Assembly: GCA_014058105.1 (NCBI GenBank)
Contig: JACGCM010000510.1
Coordinates: forward strand, 1,736,001 to 1,800,000
DNA length: 64,000 nt
Direction: 5' to 3'
Source: Kingdonia uniflora
Lineage: Eukaryota > Streptophyta > Magnoliopsida > Ranunculales > Circaeasteraceae
Position numbers and translations under genes: made by a program. Below the pieces are notes generated by a model that saw nothing but the letters and a program-made list of their open reading frames with translations, did no database searches and was not told the DNA's origin. Positions 1 to 11,699 of this stretch are shown piece after piece; the stretch's first letter is position 1, and each line of letters opens with the position of its first letter.

Positions 1-560
1 AAAATAATCAAAATTAAATAACTTCAAATGGTTTTGCAACTGTACATAAATTGATTTGCTTAACCAAAATTTAGTATGAAGGTCAGCAAACAAAGAAACA
101 CGATGAACATAACCTAAAAAAATATTTATTGAGCAAGTTTGAGACAAAGAGAAAATAATAAATATCTTGAAATAATTAAGAAATTAAATCAATCTATATT
201 TGCCAGAGATAGAAGATGAGAAGCCTGATTTGTGTTGGGAGAGGATATGAGAAAGGGAGTTGGGTAATTTATTTTTAGAGAAGAAGTAAGATAGAGTAGG
301 GTTATAACCGTGGGAGTGGGGGGTGAGAATCGTGGGTTGGCTATTATAGCCCTAAAAGAATTTTAAAACCATGAAATACCCTACTATGTTAACCACTCAT
401 CTTAGATCTCATCCCTCCATCTCATTATATACGTTATCTCGAGGCACTGAAACTACATTTTTGCCCTTCTTTGTCTCTTTAAAAACTCTTCTTTGTGGTA
501 AACTAGTCTATATGAAAAATACCCTTCTTGGATAATATATATATCAAATGAAGATATGAT
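1..560. other. AT-rich stretch, no gene recognised
   Basis: This stretch is AT-rich and full of stops in all frames. I see no domain, terminal repeat or RNA gene in it. It lies just beyond the promoter end of the integrated pararetrovirus, so it may be host flank or a further decayed viral end. Confidence 0.5.
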
Positions 561-880
561 CGAGATAAACAAGAACAACAAAATTAAAACAAGAAACTAC
601 AAGAAACTATAAAATTAGAGCTGAAAGTAAACTAACACAGAGTATGACCCTAAGGTCCCTCTAATAACACTTAGACACCATCGACAGTGTGTGTGCAGAG
701 ATTGTGAATACTTAACATGAGAAACTATAAACACTATTTTATTTATAAATGAAGTACTTACAGAGAGTGATGAGGAAGAACACCAAGTAGAGAGGATACA
801 ATGGGATTTTAAGAGGAGAGAATATAAGAACTTGATTCTAAACTTAATAAAAAACCTTCATACAAATGGGCTCTTAATTC
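561..880 (-). promoter_or_regulatory. Endogenous pararetrovirus intergenic/promoter region, copy 1
   Basis: Read on the minus strand, this region carries a TATA-like TTTATAAATA at about 738-750. It is followed by sequence that resembles 29930-30070 near the viral primer site, including a shared run close to 'gaggaagaacacc' and a shared 'gtgtgcagag'-type segment. In caulimovirids the promoter sits between the end of the polymerase ORF and the tRNA primer site. That is the position expected here, downstream of the RNase H remnant at 2520-3080. The assignment rests on position and on resemblance to the second copy. Activity cannot be judged. Confidence 0.45.
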
Positions 881-1003
881 CTTTTTAAACTAGTACGGAT
901 TCCAAAGCTTTGGAGTCCGGAGTAAGTACCATCCACGTATAGTGTTGAGTGTAGTTACACTTGTCTGGTGGAAGACCAAAGTCTATCTCCTTTTGATCTT
1001 ATC

Positions 1004-1228
1004 TTCTGCTTTAATCATTGACTTTTAATAAAATAAAGATTATCTGTTTATTTTATCTTCTACTTTTGATTTCATGAGTCGGTAGACAAAATCATTTATG
1101 TTTTTGATTTTAAAACAAATATTCTTCTACTTTTGGCTTTATGCATCGGTAGACAAAATTATTTATGTTTTTGATTTCAAAAAAAAGATTCTTTTACTTT
1201 TGGCTTCATGTGTCGGTGCTTGCACACC
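1004..1228. repeat. About 68-bp tandem repeat upstream of viral promoter
   Basis: Three copies start near 1056, 1124 and 1192 with a period of 68 bp. Each begins with a form of 'cttctacttttggcttcatg' followed by 'tcggtagacaaaat' and 'tttatgtttttgat'. The third copy is cut short. The array lies between the end of the viral polymerase region and the TATA region, so it may be an old viral upstream regulatory repeat. This is inference. Confidence 0.7.
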
Positions 1229-2060
1229 AAATGTTAAGTTTCCTTAGCATTCTCTTTCACTTTTACCTTTATCTTATGTTATTGGACTTCAATAATGGTA
1301 TCCCAATAATCTTCTATAGTGGCATCTAAAGATTTTAAGGATGCCATATCCTCATCCTTATAAGGGTCTTGACCCTCTTATACTAGGCAATAGTGTTACC
1401 CCTGGCTTCCGCTACCTTCTTGAATGTTGAATGTATGTGTTGAGGCTTGCGTGGTGGCTTCCATGAATTATTCTTTCAAAGTCTGTATGACTTTGACTTT
1501 TTGTTCTTCAGATGATAAATTGGGATACTAGTCCTTAATGGAATCTATTAATAGTTGGAAAACATTTTTCGAAGAAACTAATGTTCCTACTGTTTTGTTT
1601 TTCTGACTTAGAAGATAAAACATACTCTTCGATCATTTTGTTGATTAATTCAACAACTCTTTTAGTTTTAAACCCATCCCACCATCTTTAGAAGAAGGTT
1701 ATTTGTAGAATGGGTAGTTTTAGGTCATCAAAGTCAAGTTAAAGATCCCATTTCCAAATCCATGTGATCTGAAACTCTGTGAAATACCATAGGGTATTTT
1801 TTATGATAGGTGGATTTTGTATAGTTTTTCTATTGAGCTTCGAGTAAAATTTGTACCATATGATGAATGGCTCTTGAAGGGATTTTGGTAAAATATCAAA
1901 GTCGGGTCCCATCTATTCCCCCCAATTAAGAAACCAAGCGGGGAAACCTAATCTTTTGATGATGCTTGGATTAATGTAGAAAAGCCAAAATATGCTTTTT
2001 GATTGGATTCCGATAATAAATAGTATAGTGCCAGGCTTGGATATAATCCCAATAATTATA
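1229..2060. other. Decayed region between viral ORF end and promoter, no gene
   Basis: No reading frame of useful length and no recognised domain is present. It lies inside the viral copy by position, between the polyprotein C-terminal remnant and the 68-bp repeats. Small ORFs here look like chance. Confidence 0.4.
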
Positions 2061-2470
2061 TTAATGGCCATTCAGTTTAAGAGATCGAGATTTGCTGGGA
2101 TCAAATCCCCATTCGGATATGTGCATAACCCTTGTAATATAATACTTAGAGTGTGTTATAGGGTTTTTCATGTTCGTTGGATTGGCATGATGATGCTTAA
2201 TTTGAGCTGATGCTGTTTCTTTTAATATGGCCTCATACTCATAAACATATCGATAACGACTGTCTTGAACCATATAATTTTGACTAGCAAAATATCTTTC
2301 TTTGAGATCCCAAGTATCTTGATTGAGCTTAAGATCTTCAAAAGAAGGGTTTGAGATACTTTCATTAACCAATGTTTTCTATTGATAGATGATTTCCTGT
2401 TTAAGGGCATCTTTAGCAGTTTTCTTTGGTTCCTGCTTATGGACATCCTTAGCAGTTTTCTTCTTGTCAT
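2061..2470 (-). pseudogene. Endogenous pararetrovirus polyprotein C-terminal region, broken
   Basis: A 103-codon minus-strand frame (2061-2372), overlapped by a second frame to 2470, encodes a charged segment with 'ERYFASQNYMVQDSRYRYVY' and 'ISEWGFDPSKS'. From memory, this kind of segment follows RNase H in Petuvirus/Florendovirus-like caulimovirids, but I cannot confirm it without a search. It continues directly from the RNase H remnant on the same strand. The switch of frame near 2372 shows a frameshift. The role of this C-terminal segment is not known to me. Confidence 0.5.
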
Positions 2471-2479
2471 TTTTTCTTT

Positions 2480-3780
2480 GGTTTTGACTCCATCCTTGAT
2501 CAGGAGGTTACATGTTCAGTTTTGTCATGTATAAATTCTGTGGTTAGAAAATTAGGAAGAAAGTTCTGATTACCTCTAATATACTCGATGGATAAATCAA
2601 AGGCAGATAATTTAGATCGCCATCTGGCAAATATCTATTTAGACACAAGATTTTTTACATCTTTCTGCAAGATGTCTTTAGTAGAACTGCAATCAATATG
2701 AAGTAAAAATGGCTGATTTAAAAAATTATGCTAAAATTTTGAAATGCATCTGACAATGGAAAACATTTCTTTTTTAATTGTGGAATAGATCTTTTGAACA
2801 GTTTTCCACTTTCTAGATGTGAAGAAGAAAGATTTCTTTATTTTAATATACCTCCAAAACCTAAGTCAGAGTCATTTGCTTCAACAATCTTTTACCATTG
2901 AGGATTGGCACGACCCAGGCATGAGAGTTGCTTAACTTTTAATTTGATTTGTTGAACAACTTTAGTGTGTTTAGAGGTCCAGGGGGTCAGATTCTTTGTG
3001 AGTCTATTATATAAAATATCATTATCCTGGGCTAATTTTTTGTAGTAGTCTGCAATATAATTGAGACTGCCAATGAATCTTTATAATTGTGTTTTGTTTT
3101 TAATTTCATCTAGAAATTTTGAGTCAAACTCAATACTCCTGTTAATATGAATAATATGTCCTTTAATAATGCTATATCCTAAAAATTTAACTGTTAATTA
3201 AAACAGTTTTATTTTAGGAGCAGAAATAACCAAACCATTTATGTGGATAACATCCTTAAGGATCTTCAGATGTCTAAAGTGTTGATTAATAAAATTAGAG
3301 AATAAAAGGATGTCATCAATATAGACAATACAAAAGTCTGAATAAGGAACAAAAATATCATTCATAGTATTCTGAAATTCAGATGAAGCTTTATTTAATC
3401 CAAAGGGCATGACATTCCATTCATAATGACAAAATAAAACTGTAAATGCAATTTTATATTTATCTTTCTCGATAATTTGAATTTGCCAATATCCTGATTT
3501 TAAGTCAAATCTTGAGGAGATAATCGCATTATATAGTTGATTTAAAAGATCTTTTTTTATTCAAAATTGGGTAACGAATCCATTTAATGGATTCATCAAG
3601 AGGTTTATAATTGACAACAAGTCTTAAATACCTTGTTCCTTTTTAGTATTCTTGTTAACATAGAAGGTTGTACAGCTCTAAGGAGAGTAACTCTTTCTGA
3701 TAAGGCTTTTATCAAGTAGATCCTGAATCTCTTTTTTGCAGAGTTTAAGATATTTTGAATTCATTTGGCTTGGACTAACC
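2480..3780 (-). pseudogene. Endogenous pararetrovirus reverse transcriptase-RNase H, broken
   Basis: The RT and RNase H domains copied pregenomic RNA into DNA in the ancestral virus. The clearest part is the 70-codon frame 3198-3410 with 'MPFGLNKASSEFQ' and the catalytic 'YIDDILLFS' (YIDD at 3309-3323). Upstream RT sequence to about 3780 is present but crossed by frameshifts. RNase H follows: 'HIDCSSTKDILQKDVKNLVS' near 2640-2710, then a stop, then 'IFARWRSKLSAFD' and 'LPNFLTTEF' near 2520-2620. The 'MPFGL..A..EFQ' plus 'YIDD' pattern is caulimovirid-like and differs from the Gypsy RTs elsewhere in the window. Several stops and shifts make it non-functional. Confidence 0.8.
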
Positions 3781-4470
3781 TTAGTAAGAATTTGGGTCTT
3801 CTCATCAAAATCCTGTTTGTAGGGTAAAAAAATGTCATGTTACTTTCTTTCCCAAAAATTGCTATGAATATTGCTACAGACCTTAGAATGAATTTTTTTT
3901 CAATTTCATTAATTATGATCTTCATCTCAGAGTGAAGTTTGTGAGAAATGTCCATGACTTGGAATTCTTCTTTGAGAAAATTCAGATGGTTTTCCTTAAA
4001 GCCAAACATGGTTTTTAGTTCATTAATGATCCTAGTTTCAGAATCTCTAATGAATTCAAAAATAATTTCTTAACCTTGGAATTTACAAAATATCCTATTC
4101 TGATTAATCTTATGTAGGGGCATAAGAAGATTTATAAATGGCGTACCATGTATGACTTACTGTCGTAGATTTCAGACTAAAAGAAAGGTAGATGGAATAC
4201 ATGTACCTTTATTGTAGATAAAAATTTATAAAGTTTGTACTAGATATTCATCCTGTTTCTACTTACAGAGGTAAGAGATTGAACTATTTTTTCGAAATAC
4301 TTGGTAGGAACCAAACCTTCTTGAATACAGTTCAAGTTAGCTCCACTATCTACTAGGGCAATGACATTCTTAATGGTATATTCATTTTTATTGCAACGGT
4401 AACTTTGATATACTATTTCTGAAAAGTAATTTTTTGGAGAATATTTATATAGGAGTTATCTTTCTTCTCA
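3781..4470 (-). pseudogene. Endogenous pararetrovirus aspartic protease region, broken
   Basis: The minus strand encodes 'VIALVDSGANLNCIQEG' with the aspartic protease active-site triplet DSG at about 4342-4350. This retropepsin would have cut the viral polyprotein. It lies between the coat-protein zinc finger (about 5100) and the RT (below 3780), which is the gene order expected in caulimovirids. An 82-codon frame at 3761-4009 belongs to the protease-RT linker. Other parts of the frame are broken, so this is a remnant. Confidence 0.75.
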
Positions 4471-5637
4471 GGGCTTCTATCATTAGATTCACTAGTTTGA
4501 ATCTTGTGTTTGTCCTTTTGACAAAGCTGTAGATGATTGATTTTATCATCCTGTGCCTATACAAATATAATTAATTGTTTAATTTATAATTTTAAGGTAT
4601 TAATTTTCTTACGAAGGTCCTGGATTGTGATAGGTTTATCACTTTCTATATGCTTTAGGACATCCTAGAAATTATAGTACCTATTTGGTACTTCCAGCGA
4701 TTATGGCTTTGTTTTAGGCTTTAAGATATCTTGAAGCATCTGTTAGAGATAAATACTTACAAATTTAGCTCTTGCTTCTGGATCAGAAATTTTATCCACA
4801 ATAGATAAAATATCACTCTGAGTCATAGTCAGAGTATTAAAGTTTAAGCCATTCATTTTAATAATGGCTTTTCAGTAATCCTGTGGATTAGATTTTGGAT
4901 ACTTATTGCATAGAGTTCCTTCTTTAGAGGAGGAGGAGTCACTTTGGTCAATTTTATTGACTTCCTCTTTGCTGCAAGAAGAACTTTCTTTAGAAGTAGT
5001 GTTAAGTAATGGTTTACTTAACTGAAGTTTTAGTCCTTCATCCAGTTAAAGTTCTCGTATCTTCCTTTTTGTGGTATACTTGTTTGCCAAGTGTTCCTTT
5101 TTACCACACTTGTAGCAGGTATAGGTTTCAATTTTTTTGGAGGAGATCGCATGAGATTTATCTTTCATATGTCTCTTTCTTTTTCTATGTTTTTGGTAAT
5201 AAGAATCATCTTGATCCTTATATCTCTTCTTACTTCTTTTTCTGAAGTGAGAAGAATATTTTGAACTCTTCTTGTGCTTCTTTGGATAAGTGACAGGAGG
5301 GTCAAAAGCAAACTAGTGACAAAACCCACCAATTTCCTTTTTCCAATTAAATTTTGCTTTTTAAGTTGGTACTGCAATTTCATATCATTATAGATACTAA
5401 GACCAACCTAGGAATAAATATTGATGAGATGACCATAAGTATGATCATGGTAGGGTATAAAACTTCTATCATGCCAGTCTTTCAATTTTTTATGAGCCTT
5501 TTCTGTAATTAAAGGTGGAAGACCATCAATGAATTTGACTTTCCAATGTTCTGCATTGGCTTTATTCCTCTGCATCACCTTACAAATATAAACATCCTTA
5601 TACCATCTAAAATGGGTTAAAGAAGGACATCTCAGAT
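4471..5637 (-). pseudogene. Endogenous pararetrovirus coat protein, C-terminal half, broken
   Basis: The minus strand carries the conserved part after the coat core, 'LRCPSLTHFRWYKDVYICKV' near 5560-5630, then a Lys/Arg-rich stretch (5165-5383). A zinc-knuckle follows at about 5076-5117: 'CYKCGKKEHLANKY'. The usual CX2CX4HX4C pattern has lost its last Cys, which is now Tyr. An acidic Ser/Glu-rich tail lies at 4860-5000. Stops and frameshifts interrupt it. The first half of the same protein is found about 10 kb away at 15764-16690, because element A separates the two halves. About 20 codons appear to be missing at the join, judged from the family's usual spacing. Confidence 0.75.
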
Positions 5638-5959
5638 TCTATAATAGTTTTCTCTTCCTCTCATGCCTATGGGGTGAAACTCCCACAAAGTGTATAATTA
5701 TTATAGAACACGCTGGTAGGTCATTTAGGGGTTGTACGGTGTCAACTGGGGAAGAAAATTTCTTTTTGTTGCCTGATTTAGAAAAGGAGAAATCGAATAG
5801 GAAAGTGGAGGAATCGATCTTCTTTGAGTATTTTGATGGGGATGTCCAAAGCGACCTGGAGCAGGTTTTTTGTGCTATCTCTCTCATTTAGAATACAGAC
5901 TAATGCTGCCTCTTTGATACCTTGCTAAAGGTATTTTAAATAACATAGAGGCCTATTTT

Positions 5960-8900
5960 GCCCAACTGAATGGGAATATATGGGAGGTGATTAATGTTTG
6001 TGATAATCTGGAAAGATTGTGGGAGGAGAATGAGGTAGAGAGGAGAATAACTCCTGAGGACGCTTTGTAGTATTACGCTGTGAAATATTACGCTGCAAAT
6101 GGAGACGCGTATTTCTCTTCTAGTTCGTCTCGACCTCTTTTCTTTAATTTGAATTCAGGAGGACGAGCTTGGAACGATAATATGATATGGGTGAAAGGTG
6201 ATTGTATTCAGAGAATGGACGAGGTGCCCACGAAACTTGTATATAGAACTTTGAAGAAAAGTAAGTAATAATATATGATATCGAACTATTGTAATTGTAG
6301 ATTCGTTCTGTGTTTGTTGAACAATTTTCTATGTGATTTTGCAGGTCCTCAATCGAAGGTTTCAAAAAGAGAATTACGGTTAGATACTGTAGCTTGAGAA
6401 GATACCGAGCTCAAGATTGTTCTGAAAGAGCTCGACATCAGCAAAAATAAAGGAGCTAATGACAGGTCAGAGAAAGTATAAAAGTTTCAAGCCAATAGAT
6501 AAATAACAGGTGTTGGAGCCAACAAAAAAAGAGTAGCGGATGGGGAAGAGCGTCTGGTACTACCGAGGACTACGTTAATGGCGCCGAAAGATATTTTTGG
6601 GGGTATTACTTGAGTAAGCTAGTTCAAAAGCATTCAAAGAGGAAGGCTGTTAAGGGTTACTCGACCTCGGGAACCACGGTAAGTAGTGTGGTCGAAGTGA
6701 ACGCGAAGAAGAGGAGGGTTGATACTCCTGCTGCTGTGAGTAGGGCAAAGGTTGGGGAGAATCAATCTGTTGAGGGTGATGAGCTATTGGCAGTAGAGAA
6801 CCGGTTGAGGTTGGCATCTCGAAGAGGTACTGAGGAGCTGAACTACTCCGCACAGTTAGAGTTGAGCAGGATAGTAATTTGATGTCTTTGTGATATTTGA
6901 TTTTGTACTTGTTTTTAAGCTAAAAATGTGTTATTATGTTGTAGATTGCTCGCATGCTGAAAGGTATCTGTCTTGGGCTCGAGGAAGGAAGAGTTGAGCT
7001 CGGGGCGGGAGAGCTGAGCTCGAGAAGAAGGTAGCTCATCTTGAGTCCAATCTGTCATTGGAGTGGGAACGCTTGGTTTCTATGAAGGACTCGCATAAGG
7101 TGTTGATACACGAGCTCACTAATGAGGTGCATAAGAATATGGATGCTGTTACAGCTGCTTAGGACAACCTTGGGCAAAAACTACTAGAAATGGGGTACTT
7201 TATTGCTGACCTTGGAGCCATTATGACAGGTACCTATGTTGAAGAGGTCAAAGCAGAAGAGGAGCTCCAGTTTGATGATGGCTCTCTCCCAGATATGGTT
7301 ACAGGGCTTGATACGGTCTCTATTTGAACTGATCTAGAGAACCGTGGCGGTGATAAGGCGAAGGTAAAGTAATATTATTTGGAGTTTATTTATTTTTTTG
7401 TGTGGGTTTGAAAAATTATAAGTGTATGGTACATTGATTTGTAGGATAAATTTGGGATAGTCTAAGAAATGTTTGTAAATATTGATTTGTAGGAACATAG
7501 AGATATGCGCCTCAGATTTGAGGAATTTGAAAAAGAGCTTGCTAAGGAGAAAAATGCCTCAGCATCCCTGTTGACTTCGCAAGCGGATCTACAGGTTAGA
7601 AAATAGCAAGAAATATTTGACTTGTATGCTGCGCTACTTTAGATCTTCACAGTAAAGTTAGAAGATAGAGATTGATCACCAATGTGTTAGAAATTTAGGA
7701 ACGATAGTAATCCAATATGTTCAAATTGTTTCAGAGGGTGAGCAAATTAAAAATAGAAAATGTGTACCTTGAAAGAGGATGTAGATGTTATTGCCATTAT
7801 TGTGAAATAACTTCTTAATCTTGTGGTCGAAGTATAATCTCAACTTGTTGGCATGTTAAAAATAGAAATTTGTTAGAAATCTGTAAAGTTATCTGTAATA
7901 TATATTGATTGTATCTGTAAAGTATTGTTGAATTGAGCTTGATGATGCAGGTCAAATTAGATATTGTTCGCCTAAGTGAACCATAGACGCTCCAATACAA
8001 TCATGAATTTGTGGCAGAGTTTGATTAGATTAAAGAGGTATCTAAAGATAAGGAGGATCAATATGTCAAAGTATAGATCCAGTTTGCTAATGCGATAAAA
8101 ACTGTGGACAACCTAACTCGACAAATCGAAGGTAAAGATGTTGAAATAGAAAAATTATAGAAGGAGGTCACTGAGGCGCAGACCGAAACAGTGAAACTCA
8201 AAAGCAGGATAAATTTATTGACGGTAAAAGCTAAAGAAGCGGATATCACTCAATACCATATCAGGTCGTTAGAAATGACAGAAAAAGAGTTACGTGATTT
8301 TGTAGCTACTTTGAAGGGCTAAATAATCAGGAAAGTATACGAGCTTGTAAAATCTCGAGCTGACCAGGCAAGTTCTGAAAGTACGGTTGAGCAATTAAAG
8401 AGTGATATGATTAGGAAAGAAAATGAGTTGGAGAAGGCTCGAGTTGACTTGGCAAGTTTTGAAAGTGTGGTTTAGCAGTTGAGTGAGGTCATGCCTGCTA
8501 AAAATATCGATCTTCGGCTGGCCCAAAAATGGTGTAATGAACTGAATGAGGCTTACAAGGTTGAAGGCGGATTTGGTTATGGCTGATTCATGAGCCAAGA
8601 AGGATGAGGCTGAAGAGCGGTCAAAGAAGGAAAAGACTGATGCTGAGGTCTCGACTGCTAAGGGTGATGCGATTAACCCATCGGCCCGAATTAAAGAGTT
8701 GGAGTCGGATGTAGCTCATGTTCAGGCTCACGCTCAGAGAGGAAATGGACGTTTAAGAAAGAGTGAGCATAAGTTAGTGGGGGTTATCAGGAGGTGGGAT
8801 GAGTTGCTGAAGAAGGCTCCTATTGGGGGAAATAATGCAAATGAGTGGGAGTTGGTAAAGCTTCGTGCTCAATTGGAAAATCTGAAAATGTTGAATAAAG

Positions 8901-9334
8901 CCTAGTTGGATAAAGCAGCGGGGACAATAACATAGAAAACTGAGGTGATAATAAATTTAAGGAAACAAGCAGAGTTGAGAGATGTTTTTCAGAAAGATTT
9001 AAAGCAACGTTATTAGAGGTTAAAAAATCAATTTACTTAGGTAGTCAAGATTGACCGAGAGAAGTATCGCCCTAAAGAGGTGCACTTGAGGGAGCTGATG
9101 GATGTTATTGCTTATTCTGTAGAAAATGTAAAAAGGCTTGAGCTAGAAAGGGATACCTTGCATGACTGTATGGCATTTCGAGGCTGTATATGTACTGCTG
9201 ATATAGATCGTGGAAATTGCTTCAACCACATAGAAATGGCAGTAGGCTTACGACCTGCAGAATTTGTGGAGCAAGGCAGGAATGTTATCATTGCTCAAGC
9301 TCTAGATTTTATGGCTGTACAACCACCTGAGTAG
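5960..9334 (+). pseudogene. Element A antisense coiled-coil gene (aORF), degenerate
   Basis: The region runs opposite to element A's gag-pol. The first part (5960-6260) encodes 'LNGNIWEVINVCDN' and 'RPLFFNLNSGGRAWNDNM', matching by eye 'MNGNFYEMMRVVEG' and 'LWLFDLFSTGRGWDKDL' of element B's antisense gene. An intron with GTAAGT...GCAG lies at 6261-6344, at the same place as in B and C. A long stretch rich in Glu, Lys, Leu and Ala follows (7490-9100), typical of coiled coil, broken by about a dozen stops and probable introns. The last open part, 9080-9334, ends with 'EQGRNVIIAQALDFMAVQPP' and a TAG. The function is unknown. The 5' end seems lost in the left deletion. Confidence 0.6.
6261..6344 (+). 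other. Intron in element A antisense gene
   Basis: The donor GTAAGT at 6261 and acceptor TTTTGCAG ending at 6344 give an 84-bp intron. Its place in the protein corresponds to introns in elements B (20082-20156) and C (43333-43406), just after the 'GRxW(D/N)' block. Confidence 0.6.
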
Positions 9335-9419
9335 TGGAAAGCACGGCTGACCTCCCATAGGCAAAAAAACCTGTAAAAGTGATCTGTAGTTTTTGTAGTG
9401 TAGACATGTAGAAAGATGA

Positions 9420-9720
9420 AAGCTTGTTTTACCTTTGCTTTATCTTGTGCCTGATAGGGATCATTGATTGAAAACTAGTATTACCTTCGTTTTAATCGCT
9501 GATATATGTATATATGAGCGATTAAAAGCTAGTATTCTCTTTACTTTAATCTGTATAGATGTCTATTGCAAGCTAGTTTGACTTTAACTTGAATCAGTAT
9601 AGATGTTCGATTGAAAACTAGTATTATCTTTGCTTTAATCTATGTATAGATGGTCAATTGAAAGCTACTATGAACTTTGCTTCAATCTATGAGATTTAGT
9701 TGATTCTACGTGTGTAGAGA
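9420..9720. repeat. Degenerate tandem repeat between integrase and antisense gene, element A
   Basis: Four to five imperfect copies of about 55-65 bp share 'gaaaactagtatta', 'tttgctttaatct' and 'tatagatg'. The block sits between the 3' end of the antisense gene (9334) and the end of integrase (about 9850). In B and C the same place holds an unrelated 215-220-bp repeat. Confidence 0.65.
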
Positions 9721-9849
9721 GTAATGTGGAAAAAAACTTGGAAGTTTTCATTGAGTAGAATAGAATGTACACTGTTGGAGATTAAAATCTCACTCTTATA
9801 ATATAAAGAACGAGAATAGAGTAATCTGTAGTGAAACTAAGGACTTAAT

Positions 9850-10880
9850 GATAATACCATTTCAATCGCCTAGTGTTCCATAGATTTGGGATTCGAATTC
9901 CTTTTTCAGTCATGAGATAGCCGATCCCAGGCCAGTTCGGCCAATAATGTGGAAAAAACCTTCCCAATTTTCTACAAGTTTCCCAACATGTGCTTTTTTT
10001 CTTCTCTATAAGATTTTTCTGAGGACAAGATTGTCAATTTAGAACTCACGGTTTCAGACTCTTCTGTTGTATGAGCTTGTAAGCATATGATGATATCGAC
10101 CTAGGTTGGCAATAGCGTGTTCCCTAGTTTTATCAATCCAGTTCATATTGTAGGCCAGCTTGAATTCATTCCATTCGTCTATAAGCTCGTGATCTCTGAC
10201 AGGATGGTGGTATTCTATTAGAATGATGGCCTCTGTGCCATAAACCAGGAGGAAGGGGGAACAACCAGTTGATTATCGTAGAGTAGTACGGTATGCTCAT
10301 AATACATAAGGAAGCTCTCGTATTAAATTTTCTTTCTTATGTGATTGAAGCATTTTCTTGAGTCCATCCACTATGGTTTTGTTAGTGATTTTGGCTTACC
10401 CATTGCCTTGTGGGTAATATTTATTGGATGGGAAATAGATGATGTTGTATTTGCTAAGGAAGGCTGTGACCTTTTATCCAATGAACTGCGGCCCATTATC
10501 GATCCAAATTAGGTTGGGGCATCCGAACCGCGTGATAATATATTCCCAGATAAAAGAGATGATCTCTTCTTCTCTAGTTCGACAAAGAGGAACTGCTTCC
10601 ACCCATTTCGTAAAGTAATTTGTTACTACGAGTAATAAGCATCGGTTACCTGGCATATTGGGAAATTTGCCCACGAGATCGAGCAGCCACCACTTGAAAG
10701 GCCATAATACCTTGCTTGCATATTGTTTTAGTACAGGAGCATAGATTATGTGTCCATGTCACTGACATGTGTCACATTTGTGTGAGTATTCTTCTACTTG
10801 CTTGTGCATTCTTGGCCAGAATACTCCTTGTATAATTACTCTGCTTTTTAGTGATTGACATGTGGTATGGGAGCCACAAG
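9850..10880 (-). pseudogene. Element A integrase, broken
   Basis: The minus strand encodes part of a retroviral-type integrase core: 'YFTKWVEAVPLCRTREEE' and 'ITRFGCPNLIWIDNGPQF' in the open frame 10474-10674. The D of IDNG matches the second catalytic Asp. A zinc-binding N-terminal part is recognisable near 10730-10830. The C-terminal part 'REHAIANLGRYHHMLTSSYN' is near 10080-10150. Integrase inserts the cDNA copy into the host chromosome. Frameshifts and stops show it is inactive. It is the last gene of pol before the tandem-repeat block. Confidence 0.75.
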
Positions 10881-11149
10881 TCCCTTCATGTAATTATTTA
10901 ATCATTCTATCAGCTTTCTTCTTGAAGAGGCACTTGAGATAAGGTCCTGTTACTAATTGGAGGTATAGACAGCCGTTCTAAACTGTATAATGCTTCAAAT
11001 TTTTGATCAACTGTCGGCGTTCTTTTAGATCTGTCGAAAGGGGCCCGTCGTATTTGATCTTCAGACCGAGTTAGACAATAAAGGACTTTCACCAATCATC
11101 ATCCTTCTCTTCATCGCCCCTAGTATTGATCATGCATACAGAATATAAA

Positions 11150-11610
11150 TCAATGATAGGGGTGGATATTACTTCGATTTATAGATATCATGCTTCTGTA
11201 CCCAAGACCCCGGCCAAATAAGCCAAGGAATCGGCATGTCTGTTCTCACCTCGAGGTAGATAGTCGAGAGTTATTTTCGTGAATCTGCTTATCCTATCGG
11301 CAATGAGGGATTCATATTCGATCATCTTGCCATTATTCTTGTACTATTCTGAGTAATGGTGGATGATGAGTAAAGAATATGTATAGATTGAGAGCTAAGG
11401 GACCCCAAGTTCGAGTGCTAAATCGAGTCCATGGATCAAAGCTTTGTACTCTGTGACATTGTTGAAGGCTTCAAAATCCAAGCAAATTGATTTCTCGATT
11501 CTGTCATTGGAAGGTGTAATCAGTACGATTCCAATTCCTGACCATATGGGTCCTACTGAACCATCTGTAAGAAGTCTCTACCCTTTCTTTATAATCCATT
11601 TAGCTCATTC
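11150..11610 (-). pseudogene. Element A second (archaeal-type) RNase H, broken
   Basis: On the minus strand 'LTDGSVGPIWSGIGIVLITP' is followed by 'YKALIHGLDLALELGVP'. This is the conserved core of the second RNase H that Tat-lineage elements carry between the retroviral-type RNase H and integrase. The first catalytic Asp is in TDGS. The usual Glu region reads 'NNVTEYKALIHGL' where B has 'NNEAEYDALIHGL'. The protein would remove RNA from the RNA-DNA hybrid. Flanking parts are broken by stops. Confidence 0.65.
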
Positions 11611-11699
11611 GTTAAATGGTTTGGTGGGTGGATCTTTTGTAATTTTTCTATAAGGTCGGAATCATGCTCCAACCCAATCAGGATCTTCCACAGGAAAAT

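Noticed and set aside
5639..5887. 82-aa minus ORF at the left end of element A as viral or host gene
   Set aside because: No match to viral or Gypsy blocks; it overlaps the expected start of the antisense gene and is probably a shadow.
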